Assembly: GCF_036850765.1 (NCBI RefSeq)
Contig: NC_089495.1
Coordinates: 65,138,410 to 65,202,409, forward strand
Length of the DNA: 64,000 nt
From: Saccopteryx bilineata
Lineage: Eukaryota > Chordata > Mammalia > Chiroptera > Emballonuridae
Reading direction: 5' to 3'
Of this stretch, positions 45,730-56,740 are shown one piece after another (the stretch's first letter is position 1; each line of letters opens with the position of its first letter). A model generated the notes under the pieces. The model saw nothing but the letters and a program-made list of their open reading frames with translations, was not told the origin of the DNA and did not search any database. A program made the translations under genes and the position numbers.

Positions 45730-46150
45730 TCATCCTTTTCTTTATTTTTATTTTTTATTTATTTTATTTTATTTTTTTGCATTTTTCTGAAGCTAGAAAT
45801 GGGGAGAGACAGTCAGACAGACTCCCACATGCGCCCAACTGGGATCCACCTGGCACGGCCACCAGGGGGCGATGCTCTGCCCCTCCCGGGCATCGCTCTG
45901 TTGCGACCAGAGCCACTCCAGCACCTGGGGCAGAGGCCAAGGAGCCATCCCCAGTGCCCGGGCCATCCTTGCTCCAATGGAGCCTCGCTGTGGGAGGGGA
46001 AGAGAGAGACAGAGAGGAAGGCAAGGGGGAGGGGTGGAGAATCAGATGGGTGCTTCTCCTGTGTGCCCTGGCCTGAAATCAAACCCAGGACCCCAGCACG
46101 CCAGGCCAATGCTCTACCACTGAGCCAACCGGCCAGGGCCTCATCCTTTT
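45730..46150 (-). mobile_element. VES-like long SINE inside L1-C ORF2
   Basis: Minus-strand SINE at 45740-46140 with TSD TCATCCTTTT (45730-45739 and 46141-46150). The head GGCCCTGGCCGGTTGGCTCA (complement) ends at 46140. Low divergence indicates a later insertion than L1-C. Confidence 0.93.
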
Positions 46151-46200
46151 ATCTTCAGTCTATGTATATCTTTTGTTTGGAGGTGTGCCTCTTGTTGACA

Positions 46201-46202
<2 letters not shown>

Positions 46203-46236
<34 letters not shown>
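46203..46236. repeat. (TA)n microsatellite in L1-C ORF2
   Basis: About 17 AT units near the endonuclease N-terminus. Confidence 0.95.
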
Positions 46237-46238
<2 letters not shown>

Positions 46239-46282
46239 TGTTTTCTTATCCATGCAGCTACCACTTGTCTTTTGATTGGATC

Positions 46283-46628
46283 ATTAAATCCAAGAGTCTC
46301 CAAACTTTTTATACAGGGGCCAGTTCACTGTCCCTCAGACCGTTGGAGGGCCAGACTATAAAAAACATTATGAACAAATCCCTATGCACACATTACATAT
46401 TTTATTTTAAAGTAAAAAAACAAAATGGGAATAAATATCATATTTAAAATAAAGAACAAGTAAATTTAAATCAATAAACTAACCAGTATTTCAATGGGAG
46501 CTATGCTTCTCTTACTAACCACAAATAAAAGAGGTGCCCGTTCTGAAAGTGTGGCAGGGGCCAGATAAATGGCCTCAGGAAGCCGCATGCGGCCCGCAGG
46601 CCATAGCTTGTGGAACCCTGATTTAATC
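46283..46628. mobile_element. hAT MITE inside L1-C ORF2 start
   Basis: The element at 46291-46620 has diverged ends CAAGAGTCTCCAAACTTTTT and GTGGAACCCTG, with the same family interior as 39872-40203. TSD ATTAAATC/ATTTAATC (46283-46290 and 46621-46628) with one mismatch. It separates the first 20 or so ORF2 codons from the rest. Confidence 0.9.
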
Positions 46629-46779
46629 CATTTACATTTAAGGTTATTATTGTTATGTAGTTGTTTATTGCCATTTTATTCTTTTAATCTACATTCCTCT
46701 TTTACTATATTATTTCCCTCCTCTAATCTGTTTACAACAGGCCTCTTAATATTTCTTGCAGCATTGGTTTGGTTGTAAT

Positions 46780-47638
46780 AAATTCCTTGAGTTTTGGGTT
46801 TTTTTTTTTCGTCTGGGAAGCTTTTTATTTATCCTTCAGTTTTAAATGGTAGTCTTGCTGGGTAAAGAATTCTTGGTTGTAGGTTCTTGTTCTGCATTAC
46901 TTTGAATATTTCTTACCATTTTCTTCTGGCCTCAAGTGTTTCTGTTGAGAAATCTGATGTCATCCTTATGGGGGCTCCTTTGTAGGTGATAACCTTTTTT
47001 TCTCTAGCAGCTTTTAATATTTTCTCCTTATCTCTTAGCTGTGGTATTTTAATTATGATGTGTCTTGGTGTAGGTTTCTTTGATTTCTCTTTAATGGAGT
47101 TCTCTGTGCTTCTTGATTTTTTCCTGCGTCAATTTAGGGAAGTTTGCACCTATGATTTGATTGAACAAGGTCTCTATCCCTTGTTCTTTCTCTTCTCCTT
47201 CAGGAACCCCTATAATGCAAATGTTATTTTCCTTCATGTTGTCACAGAGCTCTCTTAGAGTTTCCTCAGACTTTTTGAGTTTCTTTTCTTTTTGCTGCTC
47301 TGCTTACATGTCTTCGTTTATCTTGTCCTCTAACTCGTTGATTCAATCCTCAGCTTCATTCATCCTACTTTTAATTCCTTCCATTGTTGTCTTCATTTCT
47401 GATATTGTATTTGTCATTTCTGACCCTTTTTTATGATTTCAATTTCCTTTTTTATACTTGATAACTCTTCTTTTAGGTGCTCATTCTGTACATCTATTGT
47501 TGTTCTAAGATCTTTGAGCATCCTAACAATCATTATTTTAAACTCTGTATCTGATCATTTTGTTATATCTGACTCATTCAAATCCCTCTTTGGGGATTTC
47601 TCTTGATTCATTTGGGTTACATTTCTCTGTCTTCCCAT
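46780..47638 (-). pseudogene. L1-C ORF1, degenerate
   Basis: The ATG at 47636-47638 begins MGRQRNVTQMNQ. The following coiled-coil, RRM and C-terminal regions align in order with L1-A ORF1 (for example the antisense of the AETL-ARR block at about 46930-46950). Multiple stops and frameshifts interrupt it, so no intact protein is possible. Confidence 0.85.
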
Positions 47639-49018
47639 TTTGTCTGTGTATAAGAAGGGTGTGGCCACGGGAATCCAATGGGTATGGCCTCTGTTTTCCC
47701 TAGGTGTGGTCTGTCTGCAGGTCAACCACCCCCTCTACTGCTGCTTTGGGCGTTTGGGTATAGGCATTGCTGGAGCTGGATTGCTGCAGCTGTTGCTGCA
47801 ACTTCTGCCTCTCCTCCACGGGAGGGGCTGTGTGTACCTTCCCAGCCTACAAGCCCTAGAAGGCCTAGGCCTTAGCCCTGCCCCCAAAGTGGGGCTGCAT
47901 GCCGCACCGGGGTTGCAAACCTCAGCACCGTGCGCGGGGCTGTGCACCTATGATCAGCCTAGGGTCTCCACCTGTTCCTCAGCTTTTGCATTTCCCCAGC
48001 AGGTGGGGCTGTGCTTGTCCTCTGCGCTGCAAGCCCTGGCTTTGGGAGGCAGGGTTTCACACCTACTCTCTGCCCCGGGTCTCTGCGGCACCCTGGTTTT
48101 CACCTTTCCACTGCAGGCAGGATTGCAGGCAGGACTGCTATGGTTTCCTCAGCCCACAGCCAGGTCAGACCACTTTCATGTGCTCCTTCCACCCCCACTG
48201 GGACTGAGCTCACACCAGGCCTCAGTCTGGCCCCCTGGCTTACACGCTGCTGATTGGACTGCGCTTCTGCGTCCTACCACTGCTTGCCCTCAGCAATGTG
48301 GGTGGAGGTTATGCAGCTCAAACCTTAGCACTCAATACTGTATTCTTAAAGGTTCCTTCCTTCTAAGTGACTCTGCTCTGAGTGCCACAGGAGAGCTTGT
48401 TTGGCTGGTGTCCTGTTTTGCTTTACTGGTATTGCTGGTTCCAGGGGAAATATTCTCTTTTGATTTGGGAGATGACTCAGCCCAGGGTGGTTGTCCCTCA
48501 AAGAGTTTCTCCCTGTGCCTCCTAGATTACACTCTCTTCCTGCTACTCAGGTCCTCTCAACTCTCCCAGTCTCCCAGAGTCCCAGTTGAGTAGTTTTGAA
48601 AGATGTTTTCTGCATGGCCCCTTTAAGAAGTATTCTGGGTCTGAAAAATCTGTCTCTTTCTCATAAACAGTATCCTGGCTTATTTTGCAGCTAAGTGCTT
48701 TCCATATGCCTCTTCTAGACTCTGGGGCTGCAGGCTGGGGCTTCATTCCTGGGGCCCAGGACTCTCCACTAAACTCACTTCCCACCATGCGAGTCCCTCC
48801 AGGTTGTCGTTTGTTCTTGGCAGCCTTCTCCTCATTTCTGCTTTTCCTACCATTCTCAGTGTGGCTTCTTCAGTGTTCCTTGGTTAAAGAATCCTCTTAG
48901 TTTAGTTCAAAGTTAGTTTTTTCAGTTGATGGTTCTTAATATTAAGTTGTAATCCACTTTGGTTCTGAAATGTGGAAGTTAGTACGTCTGCCTACTCCAT
49001 CGCCATCTTGCTGCCCTC
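47639..49018 (-). promoter_or_regulatory. L1-C 5' UTR (~1.4 kb), GC-rich with internal repeats
   Basis: GC-rich leader upstream of ORF1. The GTGGGGCTG phrase recurs at about 47889 and 48006 (period about 117 bp), and related GCAGG-rich text recurs near 48113, suggesting degenerate tandem units. The terminal CCATCGCCATCTTGCTGCC matches the usual L1 5' end type. Plus-strand open frames of up to 317 codons here lack any ATG and are not called as genes. Confidence 0.7.
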
Positions 49019-49067
49019 TCATTGATTGCTTTCTCATATGTGCCTTGACTGGGGCACTACAATACAT

Positions 49068-50890
49068 ACTTCAGGCATCTAACTATCAACAATGAAGTAT
49101 AAAGCTATGATATATCCTAAATAATAATGAAGAATTAACTGTTATATCTTTAATTTTATTAAAGTAACTGCAAGAATATTGTCAGTTTATTCAATTCTTT
49201 AAAAAAAGTCAAATACCTAAAATATTTATAAAGATAATTACTGCTTTATCAATACTTTCAAATAAAATAGTGTTTAACAATCTACAGCTGCCCCATGGAT
49301 TGACACTGCCCATTATTATTCAATAACCTATGCATGTAATTTTATAATATTATATGACATTAGCCATAATATATATGTTATTACTTTCAATACAATAGCA
49401 TCATGGAGATGCATCTCATCATAAATTGTATATTCACCTTACATAAAATTTTTGGCACGGTCTTCTGAATATTAAATTTTAAAAACCATGTAACAGAAAC
49501 TTATAACAATAAAAGGGAAAATATAAATATGTTTAAATAGAAGATAACGTGAAAAAATTTAACTAATTACTAATGAAGCAACAAGGTATGCTGCATCTAG
49601 GTGTTATAGTTTCAGTGATCCTGCATAAAAGACTAGTGACTTTATTCAAGTTTCAAAATGAAAATGATGTTTTAGAAGATGAATATTTTCACATTGACAC
49701 ATATAATTAGAAATAATAGTTATATATTTAAGGTAATAAATGACTAATATTTCAATGAATATTCATTTAGATTCATTTGTGTGTGATCTATATTTGTCTG
49801 ATAAAAACTTTCATTTGTCAGAGCTGGCATGTAAACTTACAAAAAATCATATCTCCTTTTCTGTGTATCTTTTTGTCAAGAAACATATATTGAAACATTA
49901 CTTAATAGAGCTATTTTCTTTAAAGTACTATTGCTCCACACTTTGTATTGATTTTGAGTAGGTTATATAATAAACTGAAGCAGAAAAAGAAATGAATTCT
50001 TACACCAGTTGGCTTATAGTGTTACACAAATTACTTGTACACTAATCATTAGTAAGAATGTTTCAAAAGTTTTCATGTTCACAGTTCTAAATCTTTAGTC
50101 TACTTCAGTAAAGGTATCTCAGAAATTATAAAGACAAAAAAATAGAAAAGGAATAGATATTCTAAGGAAGTTTCAAAGAATAAATAATTCAGACATTGCA
50201 GCTGGAACAAAAGGATGCTATTGTGGCAAAAAGGAATTTAAAATTATTATTATTGGAAATTTCCAAAAGGCACATATTTCATATTTCAACCTGTCTTAGA
50301 ATTACTATGAGACTGGTCAGCAACTCCTTTTATGTATTCTATGTATTATAAATCTTCTTTCACATAATACTATTAGTATTAACAGATTAATGAAGTTTAA
50401 TAAAACCAGTTTCTCAGATTTTAGTATTGCTCAGTATACCTCATTAACAACACTTTCATTTAAGGTCCATGTAGCAACAATGAAGCTTAATCTAGAAACT
50501 AAAATCTATATAAATTTTAAACAGACTACATAACACACTCATATCTTAATTTTGTTAACTTGTACATCATTTTCAAAAATAACATCAATCTAAATAATGC
50601 CAATTTTTTACAACATATGTGATGTGCAAAAGTATATGAAGACAGGTTTATAATCCAAAAGAAAATTTTGCAGTTGATTAAACTATAAATGCACACATAA
50701 TTCAATAATTGCAATAGTGAAAAACAAAGAAAAGAAATCCTAAAATTAAAAAAAATCATTAAGTATCAAATTACATTACCTTTTAACTTATTTCTTATTT
50801 TTGTACACAGTTTGTTTTTATTTTTTCTTAATTTCTTGACTTTTTTCAAATTATATAGAACAACAGGCCACATATCAAGTTGTAATAAAA
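49068..50890. other. AT-rich unique DNA, no gene seen
   Basis: No exon, LTR or SINE was recognised over 1.8 kb. Confidence 0.5.
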
Positions 50891-51286
50891 TCTAATTAAT
50901 CAGGCCCTGGCCGGTTGGCTCGGTGGTAGAGCGTCGGCCTGGCATGCAAGAGGTCCTGGGTTCGATTCCCGGCCGGGGCACACAGGAGAGGTGCCCATCT
51001 GCTTCTCCACCTCTCCCCCTCTCCTTCCTCTCTGTCTCTCTCTTCCCCTCCTGCAGCCAAGGCTCCATTGGAGCAAAGATGGCCCGGGCACTGGGGATGG
51101 CTCCTTGGCCACTGCCCCAGGCGCTAGAGTGGCTCTGGTCTCAACAGAGTGACCTCCCTGGAGGGGCGGAGCATCGCCCCCTGGTGGGTGTGCTGGATGG
51201 ATCCCGGTTGGGCGCATGCGGGAGTCTGACTGTCTCTCCCCGTTTCCAGCTTCAGAAAAATACACAAAAAAAAGTCTAATTAATCA
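50891..51286 (+). mobile_element. VES-like long SINE (~372 bp)
   Basis: SINE at 50903-51274 begins GGCCCTGGCCGGTTGGCTCG with B box GGTTCGATTCCC. The perfect TSD TCTAATTAATCA is at 50891-50902 and 51275-51286. Confidence 0.95.
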
Positions 51287-52830
51287 GCTAGGAAATTCGT
51301 TATCCTATAAGAATAACAAGTAGAAGTAAAATAAAATTTAATAAATTTGGAAGATAGTAATATTTCAGTCTAGTACTTTTTTCTTACAAAGAATTAGGCA
51401 ATTTTGGTTAGAAAATATTATGACAGTCTTCCAAATTTCCCAGAAATATCAATACAGAAAATTAAACCTCATTACTCTGAAAAAGCAATTGGTATATTAG
51501 TCAATACTAGAATCTGGGTTAATGACTTGTATTAACGCAGTCAATGAAGTTACAGTGAGAATCATGTTCAATGCCCAACATTCTCTCAATCAGAGTAAAA
51601 TTTAAGCAGATAAAGAGAAAGCTTTGGCCCTCATAAATTGTGTGCTTCTAAGAACAGAGATCCATAATATCTATCAAACATAAAACTCTTTATAGAAGTC
51701 TCAAGGCTCTGTGAAGTAGCACGGATTCCCTACTCTATTCTCTCTCTTAAAATCTATCATTGTTTTCCTTCTTAATTACATTTATAAATATTAGGCAAGT
51801 AGGTGAATGACCCACATACTTAAGTTGTAGTTCCAACAGGCACATGTTAAGAATTTGGTTGCTCAATTTTTGCAAGATATCATTTTCTACATCTACAATT
51901 ATGTCAAAATTGCAGAGGGTCAAATAGCAGGAAGAGAAGAGACTTTAACTTTATTCTTTTAGGGTTGTCTTAAAGAAGAGCACTAAGATATTGTGCAAAG
52001 AACTGTGCTGAAAATGAAAATTTAAACAAACATAATCAATGTGTAATATTTTAACATGTGTTTTCATGTTTTAACAAAGTGATATTAGAACAAATAGGAA
52101 CAAAGACACTAAACATTAAATTATTGTAATACTATAAAATAGAAGACAAGTATACAATTTCATTTGACTATTGGTTTCTAATTATTCTAGGCCTAAATTT
52201 TTCTTTTTAAAATTAACTAAATAGTATTAATTTATTAGTCATTCCTGATCTCAAGAATTCAAGTGTTCTCCACTTTAACTTGTCCATATGTATGTGGGAG
52301 GTTTTAAGCTATGCTTATGTGAATCACAAAATTGGCCCTGCATGTTAATCTGTCACATTAGCCAGTAAATTATCACTTGATGGCTGCAACTCCTCTGTAT
52401 ATTTTATAAAGATTATAGTTTTGGCACTTTGTCAGCTGCTTTATCTCCCCCTAATGCCATTCATATAATTCAGAAAATCAATTAAGTCTCCAGGGTGTAT
52501 CTTACTTTAAAAATTTGAACATTTTTAAAACTTATTTGCAATTTGGTGGTAATGGAATTACAACACGGTAATAAAGAGAAATTAATGTGGTTATGATTTT
52601 AACTGATACCTGTCACATAGACCAAATACCTCTCTAGAGTTTCTTCCACTCTCCTGTCACCTTAAACCTCTGCTGCCAAAATTATCTTTACTCGTATACA
52701 GGCTATCTAAAATTCTCACCCCCAATTTCATGAACACCCAGAAAAAAAATTGATCTTGCCCCAATCTCACAATTCAAAATCTCTATTTAACAAACATAAT
52801 CACTTTTCTCTTAAAAATTAAGCATATTCT
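51287..52830. other. Unique DNA, no gene seen
   Basis: About 52290-52470 is balanced in base content and non-repetitive (TGTCAGCTGCTTTATCTCC and CATTAGCCAGTAAATTATCA phrases). It could be a conserved non-coding element; no coding signal. Confidence 0.4.
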
Positions 52831-53945
52831 TAGGAATACAGATGGGTGCAGCCACTGTGGAAAGCAGTGTAGAGTTACTCCAAGTCATAGAAAGACAAGT
52901 ACCATATGATTTTACTCATATGTAAAATCTAAAGAACAAATGAACTAACTAGAAAACTAAAGACAGACTCATATATAGAGAGCAGATTGACAGCTGTCAG
53001 GGGCTTGTTGGATGAGGAGGGTAAAGGGATTGAGATAAAAAGGACAAAAAAGGAAGAAAGGAAGAAACCTCATAGACTTGAACAACAGTGTGGTGATGGA
53101 GTTGCTGGAAGTGGAGGAGGATATAAAGGGTATAAATGCTGAAGGACAAAGACTTGACTTTGAGGTGGGGAAACAGTAAACATAATTCTGTGTACAAAAT
53201 GTGTTGTAGAATTGGGCAACTGTAATCTGTATGAATATCTTAACCAGTATTATCCCAATGAAAACAATTTAAAAAATAAGAATAGAGCTGCCTAATACAC
53301 AGCAATTCCTCCTTTGGGAATATATCCAAAGAAACCTGAAACTCTAACTCAAAGCAATACTTGCACACCTATTTATTATAGGCAAAATATGGAAGCAGCC
53401 CAAGTTCCCATCAACAGATGAATGGATAAAAAACTGTGATACATTTACAAAATGGAATAATAAGTAGCTATAAAAAAGAAGGAAATCTTATCTTTTGAGA
53501 CAGCATGAATGGACATGGAGATTATTATGCTAAGTGAAATGTCAAAGAAAGACAAGTACCATATGATTTCACTTACATGTGTAATCTAAAGAACAAAATA
53601 AATTAACAAATAAAATAGAAACAGACTTATAGATACAGAGAACAGACTGACAACTGTCAGAGGGGAAGTGAGTTATGGCTGGGTGAAAGAGGTGAAGGAA
53701 TTAAGCAAAGAAAAAAAAACCCTTGTAGACACATACAAGCATACACTGATTATGTGAGGAAAGGGTATGAGGCAGGTAGGAAAGGATCAAGTGGTGACTA
53801 ATGGTGATGAAAGGAGATTTGGCTAGAAGTGAGGAATGTGCAGTGCAGTGTACAGCATGATGTATTGTGGAATGATACACCTGAAACCTATGTAATTTTA
53901 CTAACCAATGTCAACCTAATAAATTCAATTAAAACAAGAACATGT
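52831..53945 (+). mobile_element. Two old L1 3' ends, nested or tandem
   Basis: The TGTGGAAAGCAGTG phrase of an L1 3' region (52857) is followed by an L1 tail (52885 to about 53270, ACCATATGATTTTACTCATA). A second L1 text then starts with ACACAGCAATTCCTCCTTTG at 53298 and repeats the same tail (53540-53940). The order fits a younger L1 tail fragment inserted into an older one. Both end in CAATGAAAA/CTAATAAA-type tails. Not coding. Confidence 0.75.
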
Positions 53946-54405
53946 TTTTTTTTTTATTTTCACATTTACTTGACTTTTGGACCCAGCAAATAAAATTTAG
54001 TTTATATATCTAAAAATTCATACAAGCTTTGTTAGTTTCTCATTTAGGTGTTAATAATGAGGAAGTCAGTTAACAGTTTTATAATAACTAATGTATTATC
54101 AAATTTTTAATATTTCAGAAACATCAGAATCAAATTTCCAGCAGACCATGAAATTTAATGTTTTCTGACATAGAATTTTTATAATAAATACACATGCCTC
54201 ATTTTCAGCCCAAATCTCCTTCAGTATTTAGAGAGCCTAAAGATGAAGACTCTCTCATAGGAGTCAGTACTCAATCAACAATTTGTTGTCATCCATCCCT
54301 TCATAGCTCTGGAGTGTGATAAGTAATGAAGAACTAAAAGGAAGATTGAGTTATTTTATAAATGTATATTTTAACATATATATGTATATGTGCAGATATA
54401 TGTAT
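53946..54405. other. AT-rich DNA, no gene seen
   Basis: A TATA/CATA simple tract lies at about 54373-54410. Nothing else was recognised. Confidence 0.5.
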
Positions 54406-54680
54406 ATATCCTTTCCCCTCTCACTTCTCTCTCTCTTCCCCTCCCCTCCTGCACCCATGGCTGGATTGGAGCGAGCTGGTCCCAGGCACTGATGATGGCT
54501 CCATGGCTTCCATCTGAGTCACTAAGAAGAGCTCCATTGTTGAACAATGGGGCAACACCCAGATGGGCAGATCATCGCCCCCTAGTGGGCTTGCCAGGTG
54601 GATCCTGGGTGGAGTACATGTGGGAGTCTATCTCTGCCTGTCCCCCATCACTAAAATTAAAAAAGAAAAAGACAAAAATT
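54406..54680 (+). mobile_element. 5'-truncated VES-like long SINE
   Basis: Only the body and tail are present: CTCTCTTCCCCTCCCCTCCT, GATCATCGCCCCCTAGTGGG, and the final TAAAATTAAAAAAG tail. The tRNA head is missing. Confidence 0.8.
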
Positions 54681-54751
54681 ATACCTACTTAATTGATATG
54701 GCAGAAAAACCTAAGGCATAAGCAAAATAATGAAAGACTTGCTAAAACAGA

Positions 54752-55185
54752 AAGGCATTTCCTTTTTTTTTTTTTTTTTTTTTTTTGTATTTTTCCGAAG
54801 CTGGAAATGGGGAGAGACAGTCAGACAGACTCCTGCATGTGCCCGATTGGGATCCACCCGGTATGCCCACCAGGGGCGATGCTCTGCCCACCAGGGGGCG
54901 ATGTTCTGCCCCTCCGGGGGGTCGCTCTGCCATGACCAGAGCCACTCTAGCGCCTGGGGCAGAGGCCAAGGAGCCATCCCTAGCGCCCGGGCCATCCTTG
55001 CTCCAATGGAGCCTCGGCTGCGGGAGAGGAAGAGAGAGACAGAGAGGAAGGAGGGGAGGGGGGGTGGAGAAGCAAATGGGCGCTTCTCCTATGTGCCCTG
55101 GCCGGGAATTGAACGCGGGTCCCCCGCACGCCAGGCCGACGCTCTACCGCTGAGACAACTGGCCAGGGCCTCGGAAGGGCATTTC
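54752..55185 (-). mobile_element. VES-like long SINE with internal tandem duplication
   Basis: Minus-strand SINE at about 54762-55173 with TSD AAGGCATTTC / AAGGGCATTTC. The A tail appears as about 25 Ts at 54762-54786. A roughly 22-nt unit (CCCACCAGGGGCGATGCTCT) is directly duplicated at 54865-54909. Low divergence indicates a recent insertion. Confidence 0.93.
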
Positions 55186-55776
55186 TATGTTTTCTAAACC
55201 GAAAAAAAAAAAGGCAGAGAAAATGGTCGTGGGGTAATTTTTCTTTATAAGAGCAAAAAAAAAAATTGTGATGTAATTAGTAGTTCATTATGAAATACTT
55301 GGGTTTAATTTAGATTAAAGGGAAAGTTATATACATTTTAATAAAATACATGCTTTTATTCACATTAAAAAAACCATCACAGGCTGCTATGGAGAAGGAG
55401 TGAAGGTAGGAGTATATACGGTAACACCTGCAGTGTAATGCACAAGATACAATTAGATATTGAGTCCAGTTAGATGACAGTTTATATGGAGAAGTTATTT
55501 TGAAAGTTAGTATGATGTATGGATGACCTGTATATGTGTATAAAAATTAAAGGAATCAAAGATGATTCCTCAGTTTGGGGTTTGGAAAATTTGTTAGGCT
55601 AGACAGATAAATTTGGAAACATATAGTTGATATTTAATGTCATAGATATAATTAGAATTACTTGGACAGAGAATGTTTAGCCAATGTTAATGAAAATCTG
55701 ATGCCTTTGGTAGTTTATAAATTTCCAAATCTAATTACAAGCCAATGAAAGAAAACATGCTAGCATATAAACTATT
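55186..55776. other. AT-rich DNA, no gene seen
   Basis: Nothing recognisable. Confidence 0.5.
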
Positions 55777-56214
55777 TCCTATAAATTCTTTTTTTTTTTT
55801 TTTTTTTTTTCATTTTTCTGAAGCTGGAAACAGGGAGAGACAGTCAGACAGACTCCCGCATGCGCCCGACCGGGATCCACCCGGCACGCCCACCAGGGGG
55901 CGACGCTCTGCCCATCCTGGGCGTCGCCATGTTGCGACCCTCCTGGGTGTCGCCATATTGCGACCAGAGCCACTCTAGCACCTGGGGCAGAGGCCACAGA
56001 GCCATCCCCAGCGCCCGGGCCATCTTTTGCTCCAATGGAGCCTCGGCTGCGCGAGGGGAAGAGAGAGACAGAGAGGAAGGCGCGGCGGAGGGGTGGAGAA
56101 GCAAATGGGCGCTTCTCCTATGTGCCCTGGCCGGGAATCGAACCCGGATCCTCCGCACACTAGGCCGACGCTCTACCGCTGAGCCAACCGGCCAGGGCCC
56201 TCCTATAAATTCTT
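55777..56214 (-). mobile_element. VES-like long SINE with 26-nt internal duplication
   Basis: Minus-strand SINE at 55791-56200 with perfect TSD TCCTATAAATTCTT (55777-55790 and 56201-56214). A 26-nt unit (TCCTGGGYGTCGCCATRTTG...) is duplicated in tandem at 55915-55965. The T tail and intact tRNA-like head suggest recent retrotransposition. Confidence 0.95.
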
Positions 56215-56464
56215 TAATAGTTTAAATAAACAGATTGCATGTTTTTCAATGTTATATTAAACCAAATTTAATTATACTAAATGTCTTTTTGTCTGGGAAT
56301 TTAAAACAATCTCATATACTGAGAATAAACCTTTAATTCTCAAGATAACCAACTTCTTTCTCCCCCACTGTACATTTGAACATCTGATTCATCAAGAAAA
56401 TATGTGGTCTATTTTAAAATATTTTCATAACTCTACTATCATTTTGACAAAGCTACAATTAATT

Positions 56465-56740
56465 AAACGAGACTAAGAGACATGGACAAGAGTGAGGTGG
56501 TTACCAGGGGTGGGGGGAGGGAGGACATGGGAGGGAGGGAGGGAGAGAGTTAGGGGGAGGGGGAGGGGCACAGAGAACTAGATAGAGGGTGGTGGAGGAC
56601 AATCTGACTTTGGGCGAGGGGTATGCAACATAATTTAATGACAAAATAACCTGGACATGTTTTCTTTGAATATATGTACCCTGATTTATTAATGTCATCC
56701 CATTACCATTAATAAAAATTTATTAAAAAAAAAATTTTCA
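56465..56740 (+). mobile_element. Young-type L1 3' end, strongly 5'-truncated
   Basis: Contains the polypurine G-rich tract (56505-56575), TTTTCTTTGAATATATGTAC, CCTGATTTATTAATGTCATC and the terminal AATAAAAATTTATTAAAAAA tail of a bat L1 3' UTR. No coding sequence remains. Confidence 0.85.

Larger units (their letters stand above)
42080..46674 (-). pseudogene. L1-C ORF2 (endonuclease/reverse transcriptase), heavily broken
   Basis: The ATG at 46672-46674 starts a peptide with the ITLNVNGLN strand. The hAT MITE interrupts it about 20 codons in and the SINE interrupts the endonuclease later. Recognisable pieces going downstream are an endonuclease end at 45045-45260 (LGHKSGLNKFKKIE), a thumb-region block at 43316-43513 ([20 protein letters not shown]), a post-RT block at 42819-43181 ([20 protein letters not shown]), and the C-terminal Cys-rich motif at 42145-42594 ([18 protein letters not shown]). 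Frames change repeatedly with many stops, so no enzyme can be made. Confidence 0.93.
41573..49032 (-). mobile_element. L1-C: older full-length LINE-1 with TSD and nested insertions
   Basis: The element at 41587-49018 is flanked by the perfect 14-bp TSD TCATTGATTGCTTT (41573-41586 and 49019-49032). In L1 orientation it has a 5' end CAAGATGGCGATGGAG-like, a 5' UTR of about 1.4 kb, ORF1 (47638 to about 46780), a short inter-ORF gap of about 110 bp, ORF2 (46674 to about 42080) and a 3' UTR with a C/T-rich tract ending in an AATAAA-bearing A-rich tail. Later changes are a VES-like SINE (45740-46140), a hAT MITE (46291-46620), two (TA)n expansions and an inverted endonuclease fragment (43643-43925). 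It belongs to a different, older lineage than L1-A and L1-B. Confidence 0.93.
41490..49067 (-). mobile_element. SINE-B copy split by the full-length L1-C
   Basis: The SINE 3' half is at 41490-41586 (GTGAGAGACAGACAGGAAGA, TTTTTCATTGATTGC). It resumes after the L1 at 49033 with CTCATATGTGCCTTGACTGG and ends near 49067, so its 5' head is missing. Confidence 0.85.

Noticed and set aside
45764..46109. Open frames rich in Pro, Arg and Gly in several long SINEs (also at 31807-32205, 50900-51279, 54711-55197, 55844-56225)
   Set aside because: They are translations of the GC-rich SINE body and recur in every copy and frame.
47640..48593. 317-codon plus-strand open frame in the L1-C 5' UTR as a protein gene
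   Set aside because: It contains no ATG, begins with a TTG codon, lies in a GC-rich L1 leader and has no recognisable domain.
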